Assembly: GCA_020726505.1 (NCBI GenBank)
Contig: JAHLEZ010000012.1
Span: forward strand, 1,798,001 to 1,862,000
DNA: 64,000 nucleotides
Direction: 5' to 3'
Source of the DNA: Leptodontidium sp. MPI-SDFR-AT-0119
Lineage: Eukaryota > Ascomycota > Leotiomycetes > Helotiales > Leptodontidiaceae
Made by a program: the position numbers and the translations under genes. The notes under the pieces are model-generated. The model had not been told where the DNA came from. It saw nothing but the letters and a program-made list of their open reading frames with translations, and made no database searches. This document shows, piece by piece, positions 1 to 13,336 of this stretch (its first letter is position 1; every line of letters starts with the position of its first letter).

Positions 1-3000
1 GAATTACTCGACGAGACTCTCGCCACCTCTGGAATCTATACTATTATCGATATAAATCGACACCCGCTCTTAGAGAGTACCCTACTTAATAACGGCGCTG
101 CCACTTATTTAGTTAACTCGGTTACTTTATTAGAGCCTAAGACCTTTGTTAAGTTAATCAACGACAACAATATTAAAGCCGGAACGTCAAGTCTTATAGT
201 TAAGGGCCAAGGTACTTATGTCTTTAAAGGTGCTCTTTATAGCCCTAATAGACTAAATACTAAGGACTTAAGGCTTTTTAACGTCACTATTATTAAAGGA
301 TTTAATATTAATATTATTTTAGAAGCTCGTTTATTAAAGGCTAGACTTTAATATAATAAGTTAAACTATACGTTACGCGTGGGATTAATTAAGAAGAGTA
401 TTATATTAAAGTAATTAGAGCGATAGTTTAACTTAACTTTCTTTAAATATAAGCCTTTTAATTACTCTTCGGCCTCCTCAACTACTTATAACTCTCTAAT
501 TCGCCTAACTTATACCTTTTTAATATTCCCCACGCTTTAAAGGAGTATCTAGCAAGGCTTTTAATTAAGTCGATAATATTTAAAACCGCGGCTAGACGAC
601 GCCAAGTTATAACACTTACAGGCAGGGCACTTAAAGAAGGAAGTATTAGAGAATTTAGTTAAGAATACGCGCAACGTCGAGATCATAGGCACTACTTAAA
701 TTAAGTGTAAAGAGTACTCTCTAACTGTCGCGTAGTAAGTCGTTAGTTAAAGACCTTCGGAAAGAATAATTACTTAGCCTTTTTATCGCATTTCTTAGGA
801 CTTATTCGACTTCCTTATTAAATTTAATAAAAACAACTAGCTCTTATTAGTTAAAGATTAATACGACGAGAAATTCTATAAATAGCTCTTAAAAAATAAA
901 GGGTTAATCGCCGTCTTAAGAGTTCTTAAACCGTTTAAGGCGTAAACAAGACGTTAATTCGGACTCTCGATTTGCAAAATACGCCAAGATAATAATACTT
1001 TAATTATAAGAATTAATAAATTAACTAAGTACGAAAAGTAATATACAGAGAATAGTATTAATATTAAGGGTACCCCTTCACATATATATTAACCTAATAG
1101 AGGAGCTAAGCGTGTAAGCAAGGAAATCATCGAAAAGTCTATTAAGATGCGCCTTTTAGTAAACTTACTAAAAGAACTTTAAATAGAAGCGGTTATAGTA
1201 GCAATTACTCTTTATAATATAAGTCTAGCTACTTAAAAAGGCTTTAAGAGTCTAAATGAGATCTTTTATACCTAATTTAAGTAATATTTTTAATACTATA
1301 ACCTTAAGCTTATTCAAAAGCTCACCACTAATATACGACCTAACTAGAGTAATATATAAGTATACGACTATAAAGCCTACCTTATAATTAAAGATCAAGA
1401 GGCTCTTTAATAAAAGAGAGTATTTAAAGTTAACTTAAGAGCGTACCTTAGATACTTAGTAGGATACGTCTCGTCTAATATATATAGGGTCTAAGTACCT
1501 TAATTACAGCGTGTAATAGTGACTCGGAACGTTGCTTTTAACGAATCCCTCTTTTATTTAGGCTTTTTAAACGTGGAGAGAGCGGTCGGCCAGCCGCGCT
1601 CAATATTAAGAGATCTTACTAAAATACTAGAAGAAGAGGAGGAACCCCAGGACGCTAGAACCGATATAATCAATCGACTGAGTACACTTGACATACTAGA
1701 ATTAATAATAAGTACTACCTTAAAAAGGAAACAACTAAGCCAAGTAATAAGTTCTATAAAAACTACTAAGTTTACAACCTTAGGGGTACTATAGCCTTTA
1801 ATTAAGCTTTTAACTACAGGGGTAAAGTAACTAATATTACCCTTAAAAAAGTTAAGATTAATAGAACTCGTTAATAAAAACTTAAGGGTAAAACAATTAA
1901 AGAAGAGTACTAGACTTCTTACTTACAAGTACCCTAATTAGGTCTCAAAACGAGTCGACAAATCAAGATAGTTAATGTCTTAAAGTATAACTAAGAGAGA
2001 TATCTTACGTAACGTACTAAACTTTAAAAGAAATATAAGAGCTAAGCGCTAATTAATACTATAAGTTATTATATACTTTTAAGGGCTATACGACTAAGAG
2101 CGCGGTCTTAAACGTCGGGGAGTACTTACTTAAGGTGCCGGCCTTAAGTAATTAAAAGCTCCGCCTTAAGTAATAGAGTATAAGGAGTATCTTAATTCGT
2201 TAGACTTAAGGAAAGAATCAAATATAAAATAATACTTACTACTTCCGGCCCTAATTAATAATAACTTACTTAAACCTCTATAAAGGAAGAGGGTAGAAGA
2301 TCGAGCAACTAGCGACAGTCGAAAGACCCGAGTTAGTAATAAAATTACGAAACCGAATCAAAGCGTTTACATAGTAACTATTAAAGAGTTAATTATAGAA
2401 TCGTTAAACTCGTCGAGTAACCGTAAGTATTTAGACGATTTTCTAGGGACCTTTTAGCCTAATTAAGAGTTAGTATAAAGAGACGGAAAAGACTTAAGCG
2501 TAGTCCACGCTATTATCTCAGCGTCTATTCTCAAAAATGTCGAAATTCGATAATTAGTTAATCTTCCACGAATATATTAATCTTAATTACTAAAGGACTC
2601 GTTAAATTAGAGAGACCTTAAGGATTACCTTCTAAGAGAGCACTTCCGAGCCGACGTAATTAAGGAAATCACTAACTTAGAGTCGCGTAATTACTAGAGA
2701 GTCGTTAAATAAAGCTTCGCTACTAAATAACTAATACTATTGAAATAGATATTTCACGCTAAAGTCGATTCGTCAGGGTATTTAACTAAGTGTCGCTCGC
2801 GAGTTATTATTAAGGGAGACTTATAACCTGAAACATTAATTCTCTTAATATATGCGGCTACTTTAACTACTCGCTCTTTTAGAACTATTATAATAATAGC
2901 GGCTCAATTTGATTTAGAGATAATCTAATTTGATGTTATTAACGCCTTTATTAACGCTAAACGGAGCGAATCGAGTACTCGCGTACGCTATTACTTACTA

Positions 3001-3231
3001 AACGGATTTAAACAAGACAGTATAGTAATAAAGGTTAATCGTGCGCTCTACAGACTCAGAGACTCGCTAGCACTATAGTACAGAGATTTTACTAAGACTT
3101 TATTAAAGTTAAGGTTAATTCCTTATAAAGAGAAGCCTTATATCTTTATAAACGAGTAACGTTTAGTCTTTGTCATCTTTTATGTCAACGATATTCAAGT
3201 ATTATACCACGCTTTAGCCCTTAGAGACGCT
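1..3231 (+). pseudogene. Copia A pol relic: protease, integrase, RT
   Basis: This is the first part of a Copia pol. Reading through stops, bases about 80-345 encode a protease-downstream stretch (GAATYLVNS, then KGQGTYVFKGALY). The integrase zinc region follows near 620-680 (RAGHLKKEVLENLV). Integrase core remnants reach about 1100 (PSHIY*PN, normally SHxYTPEQN-like). The RT tail near 3150-3215 reads FVIFYVNDIQVLYH, matching the Copia YVDDI active-site strand with one Asp changed to Asn. The frame breaks at 3232, where Gypsy2 inserted, and continues at 10697. It cannot encode a working protein. Confidence 0.75.
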
Positions 3232-3236
3232 CAACC

Positions 3237-3483
3237 TGTGACGCTTGCCCTAGAAAGACGGCAGTCACGTGTAACTAACGCCTCACATATCAACACAGGA
3301 CATATAACGATACTAAGTATTAACTTAGAATCTACAATTATAAAGGAAAGAAGGTAAGGAAAGAATAAGTTTATATATAAGAGGTTATTATACCTAATAT
3401 TATAGTAATCTCGGTACGTCCTAATCGGGCAGTACTAAGTGAAGCCGGTGGAAATGAGGCTCTAAGCAACGATAGTCGTTATA
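3237..3483 (-). repeat. Gypsy2 3' LTR
   Basis: This 247-bp LTR matches 10445-10691. It is the downstream LTR because the element reads on the minus strand. TSD CAACC abuts it at 3232-3236. The differences from its partner are mostly C/T or G/A, so RIP hit the copies after insertion. Confidence 0.85.
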
Positions 3484-3497
3484 CTACCCCCCCCTCC
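3484..3497 (-). other. Gypsy2 polypurine tract
   Basis: On the minus strand a GGAGGGGGGGG-type run lies directly before the LTR. This is the expected position of the plus-strand DNA primer of an LTR element, and it confirms the minus orientation. Confidence 0.7.
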
Positions 3498-3649
3498 AGA
3501 AAAAGCTCGTTCTCAAGCGTTAATTTATTTGCTTATTACTATTGAGGTTATTATAGTCGTTAATATTATCTTCTTATACTTTGATTTATTTAAGTAACTT
3601 AATAGGGGGTCCTATTTACTCGGGGTAATTAAGGTGAAAGTCCTTGACT

Positions 3650-6600
3650 TTGTGCGAAGCGTACTTAAGGTCAAAAGCGTCGTACTAGTCTAAATCAACG
3701 TCTTAATTAAGCTAAGTAACTTAATAAGATAAAGTCTTGCCCTTCTTATAATAAGCAAGCACTTCTTTTAGTTCCCACTCGTCGTCGCTTGTAATGTTAA
3801 TCGGCGGGGGGGCATCTTGTACTTAGCCTAGTAAGGGATCGTTAAGGTCCCGGCGAAGCTTACTAGTCAGAAAGACGTTATAAACCTTTATACTCGCTAG
3901 TAACTTTAGGCAATATAAGTGTCTTACCTTCTTAAGTACCCTAAATAATCTATTAGTTAATATATCTAACTTTTTAAAAGAATAAAGTATCTTAAAGTAG
4001 CGTATGTCAAGCTAAACTAAGTTGTTTTTATTAAAGTCGACATCGCGGCGAGAGGCGTTATAAGACCTAGCTATCTTAGCTTAGGCTATAGTGAGGTTTA
4101 ACTAAGCTATGTCCTATACTTTCTTATAGCGTTAAGTATAGTTAATAGCTTATTAAGTATTTAACTTATTAACGGGAGTAACTAAGTTTAACAAGTTAAT
4201 TTTTTAGTCTTAATCCGTGCGTAGTATATATTTATAAACTACTTTAAATAAAGAGAGTCCCCCTAAGAAATTGTATAAGAGGGACATTTAGGCGTAGTTT
4301 ATAATAAAGAGGTACTTTAACTAATCGTTTTAGTAGTACGTAACGAAAGGTCGGAGTCGTTTTTGTAAGTATTAGTTATATACTTTAGTCTAGTTATTTG
4401 TCTACGGGTAGTTAGCAGCGGACAACTGTCTCTTAGTTCTGAGGATCTTGCCTAGGGCGGTCCAAAACCTAGATACAACTTAGGGACCTCTATTAAAAGT
4501 GATAATTAATAGGGCTCTAAAGTAGCGATATATATAATAAATGTATATAATGGCTAGCTTCCGAGTATTTGTCGTCTTTTAGTAAGGGATATTAATAGCT
4601 TGTTTACTAAATCTATTAATATTAATAAAGACGAGGACGTTGTCGAATCTATGCTTATCCTTAGTAAAGGAGTAATAGTTTATTATAATATATTCCTATA
4701 GTTTAAACGGAATGGGGAGAGGATAAAGAAGTTCAGGCTTTTTATCCTGGGGGACTTGAATTCGTTAGTATATATAATAGTTACGGCAGTATTATTAAAT
4801 TATCAACGTAATTCCGTGCTACTAGTATTAAGAAGCGAGTATTTAGATCGTCTTCTTAGTACTAGGGTACGCTGTGGTAACTCGATTATAGACCTCTTAT
4901 ATAAAAAGGGTTTAGAGGTGATTAATATCAAGAACTAAGAGGCGGCTGTCGTAGAGTAGGAGGTCACTTTTTAGGCTGAGTTTACTTAGAGAGTCTAATA
5001 TAGCTTATTTACACAAAGCTTATAAAGAGGGGGCAGTATAATTAACCTCTAGGATTTACTATACGACAGAGAATATTAGTATAAGAGTAACGAGCTTAAC
5101 GTCGGCCACTAGCGCGTCGGCGTCGTTAGGCGACCGCAACTTTATAAATAGTAAGCTAGGGTTAACTTAGTCTTGGCGTAAGAGTTATTAAAGGCGTTAA
5201 GTCTTCTTCGCAAAGTTTTATTAATTTAACTCGTTTAACTTACGAAAAAGTGCGTTCGTTAAGAGGTTATAGATTTTAAAGTAGTACGTGATTATAAAAT
5301 TATAGTCCGCTAGAAGCTTTACTTATCGTGCTTATTTAGCATTTAATTACTTAGAGATTATAAAGTATTTTAAGGCCTTATAGTTTGTCACGACACGGAC
5401 TTAGTAGGGGGCTTTTGCCAACTTAACACGCCAGTGCCTAAAGGATCTAATAATAGCTAGCATTTCTTTGTCGTGTACTACGTAATTAAGCTCAGCAAGT
5501 AGTATAGTCTTTAAAAAGAAAACAACAAGGAACTAGTCGTCGCCGTGCTATTAAAAAAGGACTTCGGCTACAATACTATTACTAGTATCCGTCTTTAGGA
5601 GGCAGGGTAAATCCTGTTAGTAGTATCTTAAGAGAAGTGCAGACATGAGAGTATATTTTAGGAGGTCGAAGGCGCCTTCGTATTTTATAATAAAGCGAAA
5701 GGAAATATTGTTTTTAGTTAATTAAACAAGAGGTTTCACTATAATACCGTAATCGCGGATAAATCTCTAATAAAAGTTATAAAAACTAAGAAAGAACTAT
5801 ATACCTTTAATAAAGTTAAAGTAAGTCTACTCACGAACGACAAAGACCTTCTTAAGATTAACTTCTAGGTTAGAAATTAATATAATAAATCCTAGGTACT
5901 TAGTTTATATTACTCTAAACTCACACTTCTTTAAGTCGGCCTATAGCCCAGCGTCGTTAAAACGTTAAAGCACCTTTTTGACGTAAAGCTAATGTTACAA
6001 GGGGTCTTTAAAGTATATAAGAATATTGTCTAAGTATATTATACAAAAATTATTAAGGTAATCGAAGAGAATATCGTTCATATAACACTAGTAAGTAGTA
6101 GGGCTATTAGTCAAGCTAAATAAAAGAACTTTGCACTTATATACGCCGTATCTCGTGCGGAAGGTAATATACTCCTTTAATACTAAGTCTATTCGGATTC
6201 AGTAAAAGGCTTAACGAATATTTAATTTAATAAAGATACGAGTATTAACTATACGGGCTAAGGTCTTATTAATTAAAGGTAAGGGGTATTAGTTCTTCTA
6301 AGTAAGGGAATTCAGTACTCGAAAATTAATACATAACTATAAAGAGCTATTTAGCTTTTTAACGAAGAGAATAAAGGTAATAAATAGTACCTAAGACGGC
6401 TTAATAAATCCTTTGTTTAAGTTATTCGTGATATATTCTTTAATAATCTTAAGTTCTTTAGTTAATATCTTATATAATAGCGAATACTTAAGTACTTTCT
6501 TATCCTCTCCTTTTAGCTCGATTTTATAATTATACGAGCGATAAGAAGGGAGAATATCACTTTCTACCTTAAAGAATACGTAAGTCTAATTAACGTATTC

Positions 6601-6700
6601 TAAGGGAATTAATAGTTTAGCGTTTAGCTCTTAAATAAAAAGTATAAATTATATAGCTAACTAGCGGCGGTGAGTAAGTTCGATAGTTAAGGCTATTATA
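3650..6700 (-). pseudogene. Gypsy2 pol relic: RT, integrase, chromodomain
   Basis: Read on the minus strand, 6040-6012 gives Y-L-D-N-I-L-I-Y, a damaged YIDDILIY reverse-transcriptase strand. Near the 3' end, about 3790-3655 reads DDEWELKEVLAYYKKGK and then DLD*YDAFDLK, with stops where Gln/Trp codons are expected. This matches the EWEVEEIL...DPTWY pattern of C-terminal chromodomains in fungal chromoviruses. Just upstream (about 3900-3850) VYNVFLTSKLR matches the VFHVSLLR-type segment that precedes the chromodomain. Limits are approximate. The gag and protease portion (about 6700-10440) was not resolved motif by motif. Confidence 0.7.
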
Positions 6701-9700
6701 GCAGCGGCTTTTTCTCGCTTTTAGTTTCTTTAATTAATTAAAGTATTAATCTCTTAAAGAGTTACTACGAATATCTTATTTTTAGACTTTTGTTTTATTA
6801 ATATATAAAACGCTACGGCGCTAATTAAGAAGATCTTAACGATTAGACGTCGACGAGCTTTCTTACGTCGCTTTATAATTAGTAATTTATCTCGTGGTTA
6901 AGGAGAAGAAGTTAAGGAAGGAAAAGCTTTTATAATTAAGTCGTATACGAGAAAAAGTTACGTTTATATCTTTTAAAGTAAATTAGCGTAATTCTTAGTA
7001 TATGTTTTACGCGTAAAAAAAGTAAATTAAGGGGAGTTAATTTAGTCTCAAGGGTATAAGAGCTTGGCGGTTCTACTCTCTAGCTTAGTAACTTTTATTC
7101 AGGCTAGTTTAGTTAAGATATATATATTATCTAGTCGTAAGGACTGTTATATATATTAACTAGGCTAGTTATTTAATATACTTCTTAACTAAAGTAGAGG
7201 ACCGTTAGTAGCGGAGTGCGCGCGTTCTCTAGGCTTTATTACATATTACACTTGTTAATACGAGAGCTCTACGGTACACAAAGTATTAATAATAAAGGTA
7301 AGTTTAATAGCAGTACTAACATTAGGGATTGGCTAGGGGCGATACTATACACCTAAAAAGCGCGAATTTAAGTATTTTTAACTCTCGAAGATTAATATAA
7401 AATTCATTATTAGCGTAACTTCTTTAATAAAAACAGCGGCGCGGCTATTTCTAAAGGCTACTATATGTTTCGAAACGAAGTATTTATTAAAAGGTGTAAT
7501 AAAAGAAGAAAGTAAGAAATACGTAGGGGGTTTTATACCTAAAATAGGAAGGAAAAAAAAAGTAGATAAAGTATTAAGTATTAAAGAAACAAGGGGGTAA
7601 ATTTCCTTTACTAGCGCCGTAGGCTCGATTCTGAGGGGGTATAAATTCTCGACTCTACACTTCTAGTACGATTATAACGGATTTCCTTAATTTTTCTTTT
7701 TACGACTTATAGTAGTTCCGTGGTTAAAGATTAGTTATAAGTATAAGCTCAATAATTATATATCCGTAGAATTAGTATCTTTAGTATCCGACATAATTCG
7801 ACTATACTACGCGGGATGCCGGGTTTAATTTTCTATTAATGTAATCGCTAGTTTTTTAGATTTAGCAACAGTCGAGGAGTTAATAATAATAAGTTCTAGG
7901 GTTATTAAGAAAGTAAAGGAGTTATTAACGTATATTCCGTCTTTTTGATCTAATCGTGAAATAGAATATATCACGGAATTAACATATATCACGGAATTGG
8001 GACTATTAATAAGGCAAGACATACGTTCGTCTTATATAGCTTAGTAATATTAAGGGAGAGCGGTGGGGGTGTACTCTATAGTGTTTATCGTATTTATGCC
8101 TAGTATAAAGTCTAAAGGTAGTAAATCAGTTATTAAAGTCGACTTGAAAAGTTAGGGATCACGGCGGCTTTAAAATTCACGCAACTTGGCGTCTTTACAC
8201 TCGACGTCGCGCTAGTAGCGTTAGTGAATCTTGTGTACACGTAAGTCTCGGACCTTAATTAGTTTGCCGTAGCTTATTATTAAGGGGTAGTCTAATAGCT
8301 AAATAAGCCGTCGTTTGGCGGTATTTAAGAGTACTTCATAATGCTTTAGTTATAATCTTTTAATAATTACTTTATAATTTCCTAAGTAAGTAATTAAGAA
8401 AGAAGTGAATAATTACAAACGCTTATCGATTATCAAATTTAATGTGGTATAGTGGCTAATAGTCCGGCTAGTTCGATTATTAAATCCTTTAACGAGGATA
8501 AGTAAAGGCAGTGGGTAAATTAAAGGTTTTAAAAAGAAAGAAAAAGATTTTAAAAGAGAATAATTAATAAAACAATAATTATTAGCTCCAGAATTAAAAA
8601 GTGCGGGTAGCTTATACGTAAGTCTATTCTTAAAGAAAGCGATATAAGTAATAAGTATTAGTCCGCTAAAAAGTTTCGTAAGGTCAAGATATTACATATC
8701 TCGTATTATACTTAAGAAAGAGCCTTTTCTTAGGCTAAGTCTTTTACTCGTAAAGTAAGTTCCTTTATTAGCAAGTTATCGTCGTCTATGGCTTAGCTAT
8801 TAAATATAAGACCGCCGTCGTTGGCGCTTATTTTCATCTCGTTAACACGAGAGGCATAACTACGACTAAGGGGCCGTTAGGCGAAATACCGTAGGGTATT
8901 CGTTAGTGTTTAGGCACGAAGTATATCGGCTCGTGTAAAGATTTATTAACTTAAGGGCTAACTAGTCTCTCGTCTCTAAAACGAAGAAGCGGTGGAAGCT
9001 TGGAGTAACTTTCCCGTAGTCCTTAAGGAGATATTAACTTAAGACCGGGGGTAAGAATTTATACTTGTCGCTAAGAGGCTAAAGCGACTAGCGTAAATAG
9101 TATTTTCCACGATCTGTCCTTAGTCTTTAACTTAGACTGCTTTTATATACTCTTCTAGAGTTTTAGTTCTTTAATACTTATAAAACAGTTACTTACGTAA
9201 GCAGGATAAGAGCTTATCCTATAAATCTATTTTAAGGATTGACTTGTTAGTTACACCGCCTTAACTAGTAAGAATTCTAAATTATTAATAAAAGTTCTAA
9301 AAGGTTTATCTTGCGGCTTTTATCTTTAATATAAAGTAGAGGTTACGCGTTATTTATTACTTATAAGGGTTAATTAAGAATTTAACTACTTAGTTAATTA
9401 AGTTAAGCGCATCCGTTAAGTTTTCGTCTTCGTTAAGCGTTAAGGATAAGAAGAAGAGTTTTAAGAACGTACGAGTTATTCCTTTTATTTATATAAGTAA
9501 CTAGTCCTTCTAGTAATCGTCGTTAACGAAGTATTCGTTATACTAGCGCAAGGCGTTTTAGACTTAAACTTCCTATAAACGTGAATTATAATCGACGCCG
9601 TTCGAAAGTTTATCGTTTAAGTTAAGAATCTTCTTAATTCGTAAGGCCGTAGACATTTAAAACATCTTAGAGAAAGAGGGGGAACGACGACGTAAGATGT

Positions 9701-10444
9701 AAGAAAGTCGGTAGCCGTTATTATTATCGTCGTCTAATAGTTCACTAAGATCAGGAGTACTCTATACCTTACCTTTGCCTTTGTTTAGCTCGGGGGCAAG
9801 AGTTTTCTTAATTAAGGAATAAAAGGGTATGTCCCCTTCTTAGAAAGTTACAGATCTTAAGGCAAGTTTACGTAATAAAAGCTCGTTAATCGTTTGTTAC
9901 TATTATTAAAGAGATAGCTTTAACTACTAGTTCTTTATACGATTTTCCGCGAGCTACTTTTCTAAGATACGAAGTCGGCTTTCTTATAGTATCTCTCTTA
10001 TATATGTCCTTATAAGCTTTACATTACTCCCTGGCGTATTAGTAGAAGTATTAATTGTAAGATTGTTAGTATTAGGAGAGTTAAGTAAGGGAACGGAAAA
10101 AGAGGCAAACGATATATTAACGTCGTTTACAGCGAGTCGCTTTATTAAAGGAGGGACGACTTTCGGCTTAAGTTAGCGAGTTAAAGAAAGAGGTCCAGCG
10201 AAAAGAGGGTTTCGACTTCGTCGTATTAAGGCAGAAGTCGAGGAGGAGAATAAAGGTAATAGTAGTAAAGTAGATATTAACTTCGCTATTAATAGGGGTT
10301 TTAATACTACTATTCGTTAAGTTATAAAACTTAATATAAGCCTTTTCTATATTTGAGCTTTTAAGTCGTAATTATTCACAAGAGAATTAGGAAGCAAGGG
10401 ATATTTACTATTTTCTTAAACGTAAAGAAAAGAGTTATAAATAA

Positions 10445-10691
10445 TGTAACGCTTACCCTAGAAAAACGGCAATCACGTGTAACTGACGCTTTACATATTA
10501 ACATAGAACATATAACAATACTAAGCATTAACTTAAAATCTACAATTACAAAGGAAAAAAGGTAAGGAAAGAATAAGTTTATATATAAGAGGTTACTATA
10601 CCTAGTACTATAGTAATCTCGGTACGTCCCGATCGGGCAGTACTAAGTGGAGCCGGTGGAAATGAGGCTCTGGGCAGCGACAGTCGTTACA
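10445..10691 (-). repeat. Gypsy2 5' LTR
   Basis: 247-bp partner of the LTR at 3237-3483, beginning TGTAACGC and ending GTTACA. The second TSD copy, CAACC, follows at 10692-10696, after which the Copia A reading frame continues. Confidence 0.85.
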
Positions 10692-10696
10692 CAACC

Positions 10697-11650
10697 TATT
10701 ATCGACGGCTTAAATATAATATACAAGCTCACTAGAGGAGAACCGATAGAGTAGTTTTTAAGTGTTCGCGTTATTAGAGATCGTCAAACAAAGACTATTT
10801 CTCTAGTACACGACACTTATATCTAAAAGGTTACTTTACGATTTGACTTAGTAAATAGAAATTACTTAAATATTCTATTACTTTAAGTTAAGCTATTAAA
10901 GAATTAAGAGTAAGTAACTCTAGCTCAAATTAAGGAGTATTAAGAGAAGGTTAACTTAGTACTTTACACGGTAATTATATTACACGCAAACGTTACGTTT
11001 ACAGCTTTAAGACTTTCTCACTTCTTAATTAACCCCTCTTTAGAGTACCTTACGGCAGTTAATTAGATTATTCGTTACCTCTTTAGAACCCGATTTTTAA
11101 TAATCACCTACAGTTATAAGCTACACGACTCTTAGCTTATTATAGCTTTAGATACTTCATTTATAAACGATCTCGATACTAGGCGCTCTTCTAATAGTTA
11201 TATTATAATACTTTTTAGAGGTTTAATCTTATAAAGAGTGGCCTTACAAGATATAGTTACTACTTCGATTATATAAGCTAAGCTTTTAGGCGTTAAGCGC
11301 ACAGTTAAGGAGATTATAACTTTGTAGCGTTTCTTTCGGGAGTTACGTCTTAAGTTAGGGGAAATTTAGAGAATCTTTTATAATAATTAATAAACGATAT
11401 AATTAATCGTTAAGGAAAATCAGCGCATTTTTACTAAGTTATACTACGTTAATATTTAGAATATATAATTATATTAAGAGTTTTAAAAGAGCACTTTTTT
11501 AATTAAATATTTACTTACAGGTTATATGCCTACTAATAGACTTATAAAGAACCTCTCCCAGTAGAAATTTGAGAGTTTTGTTACTTTTATTAACTTAGTA
11601 GATATTTATGTTTAACTAGAGCAACTCACTTTAAAAGCTTCGTTTTAAAG
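10697..11650 (+). pseudogene. Copia A pol relic continued: RT tail and RNase H
   Basis: This continues the pol frame cut at 3231. It aligns base for base with copy B from about 31040, where no insertion is present, so the interruption is fully explained by Gypsy2. The end (about 11520-11640) reads PTNRLIKNLS..KFESFV.FINLVD, the usual C-terminus of fungal Copia pol (ADGLTK-L..KF..F...LGL). Multiple in-frame stops. Confidence 0.7.
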
Positions 11651-12095
11651 CCGGCTTTTATACACGTTCTTTACCTTTCTTTTATTATAAGAGTAGTTTA
11701 ACTATAAGCTCACCTTATAAATACACAATATATTTTCTTATATATTTATTATTCTTTTGTAAATCTCTTATTATTTCATTTACTTAGAGAATAACTAAGC
11801 TCAGGGGTGAAATACACGGCATTTAAAAGACTTAATTACTCTCAACGGTTGTTCGATTCCACGGCAAAAAGCAGCGCAAGAAAGTAGTTATAAGGGAACA
11901 CTTAGTTATTTAGAAGTTCCTAAGCCTCGCCGAATACAAAAAACGAGCAACTTATATAATTAAAAGGCCTAAAACCTCCCGAACTAAGTCACTTAACACA
12001 CTAGTAATTACCTCAATAAGCTCCTTAACCCAAATAACTTAAGCTTCTTACTTTAGTGTGAAAGTAACTCTAAAAGGCTTATTAGCTATCAGGGC

Positions 12096-12760
12096 CTAGA
12101 AAGTAACAAGACTAACACTAATACTAGCGGCCGCAATAATAACTCCACTAGCTCCACCTATAACTATAATAAGAGTAGTAGCCGCAAAAGTAGTAAGAGA
12201 AGCCGGAGTTACTCCCCGAGGAGTTTCTTTACTACCCTTTAACTCTAAAGAAGTCTTAATATAAAGAGCAGCCGTGGCTGCACCCAAAGCACGACTAGCT
12301 CCACTAGTAGCTCCACTAGTAACAACTTGACCCTTAAGGGCCGTAAAAACCGGAGCTCTCAACCGCTTAAGCTCTTAAGGAAATCAGTAATTACACGCTA
12401 AAAAAAGAATAACTAAAGGAATTTACCTTATCGCCTACGTCATTTAAGAGCGTAATATAATAAAGGAGGAAGGGGGCCTAAGTAGTAGAGGGAGTAGCCT
12501 TATATAAGTAGCCTGACGAGTAAGCGAAACAACAAGTACCCTAACTAACGACATTAAAGTACTCACTAGTACTTTTAGTTTAAAGGGCGCTATTAATATA
12601 ACTTAAGCAAACAACCGCACGCTTAGCTCCCTTAACACGAGGGGCACGGGCAATACAAAGAGCAATCGCGGGAGTAGCCTTAATAGCCTTAGTAGCCTTC
12701 TTAAAGGCGGTCTTCTTTTTGGCCTTAGCTTATTATAATTAGTAAGTTATACTTAAATCG
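12096..12760 (-). pseudogene. antisense Lys/Ala-rich ORF relic, Copia A
   Basis: Between the end of pol and the 3' LTR a long minus-strand frame can be followed with only a few stops. It starts Lys/Ala-rich (AKAKKKTAFKKATKAIKA, about 12728-12675) and passes ARAPRVKGAK. It then has a Cys-containing segment (GTCCFAYSSGYLYKA, about 12540-12490). It ends in an 88-residue open tail (12362-12096) beginning MRAPVFTALKGQVV. Copy B has the same frame with the same landmarks. I do not recognise the protein. The Cys residues might be part of a small zinc-binding motif, but that is inference. Confidence 0.45.
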
Positions 12761-12894
12761 GCAAATTCTTTAAATCAATAATTAACAATTAACAAACTTT
12801 AACTTAATAACTTACAGCGGTAATAACACGCTTAGCCTTAACGGCCTTAGCAGATTAATTAGAGACACCTATTTTAAAAATAAGAGTAATTAAT

Positions 12895-12950
12895 TAGTTA
12901 ATCAATTAATTAATTATTTATTTAATTAGTTAATTAATTAGTAGATCGAA
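12895..12950. repeat. TTAATTAA-rich palindromic tract, Copia A
   Basis: Overlapping TTAATTAA/TAATTAGTTAATTAA units form a self-complementary stretch. The same tract is present in copy B near 33220-33260, so it belongs to the element. It precedes a conserved block ending GTAGATCGAAAAGTC. Confidence 0.6.
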
Positions 12951-13151
12951 AAGTCGATTTATATATATTATAGAGAGGTTACAGGACCAAGAATCAAGTA
13001 AGGGCTGCGCCACTTCAAATAGGAGGGTTATTTGCCTAACTTAATAGTATAAGAATAGTTGTGGCCTAAGTATTCAGTTTAGTGTTTACTCTCACTTAGC
13101 GTAGCCAACCACAATACTAGTGGCTTACTACTGTCACTTGGCTAGGGGGTG

Positions 13152-13336
13152 TGTCGTATAAGCACGGGCTAATACTTAGTTAGCTACACGCTACACTAGA
13201 TATAGTTTCTGCCACGTTATACCGCTTTTAAGAGAATAACGTGTTCCCCTGATTTCCTTATATATTCTAGAGAACAATTAACCACTTCAATTCTCCCTAC
13301 GTTAATCGCAAGGCTCTACTCCACTTCTGCACCACA
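13152..13336 (+). repeat. Copia A 3' LTR
   Basis: 185-bp LTR, TGTCGTATAA...CACCACA, preceded by a G-rich tract (GCTAGGGGGTG). It matches the LTRs at 13566-13750, 33466-33650 and 44229-44413, all exactly 185 bp, with differences that are nearly all transitions. Confidence 0.9.

Larger units (their letters stand above)
3237..10691 (-). mobile_element. Gypsy2: RIP-degraded chromodomain Gypsy (chromovirus)
   Basis: This is a full-length 7455-bp LTR element inserted in Copia A. It has 247-bp LTRs beginning TGTGACGC/TGTAACGC and ending GTTATA/GTTACA, and the 5-bp TSD CAACC lies at 3232-3236 and 10692-10696. Three things set the minus orientation: an RT active-site relic read on the minus strand near 6012-6040, a polypurine tract beside the 3483 LTR edge, and a C-terminal chromodomain next to that tract. 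All frames are broken by stops. The two LTRs differ from each other mainly by transitions. Confidence 0.85.
1..13336 (+). mobile_element. Copia element copy A, RIP-degraded, 5' end outside window
   Basis: This Ty1/Copia-type LTR retrotransposon enters from the left edge. Its first base aligns with 15647 of copy B, so about 1.8 kb (5' LTR plus most of gag) lies outside the window. Domain order on the plus strand is protease, integrase, reverse transcriptase, RNase H, which is Copia order. The frame is full of TAA/TAG stops. Differences from copy B are almost all C/T and G/A transitions, as RIP produces. The element is split by a Gypsy element (3237-10691) and resumes at 10697. It ends in a 185-bp LTR at 13336. 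The right flank starts CATTT, which predicts the unseen left target duplication. It lies inside Copia2, whose coding resumes at 13337. Confidence 0.85.
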
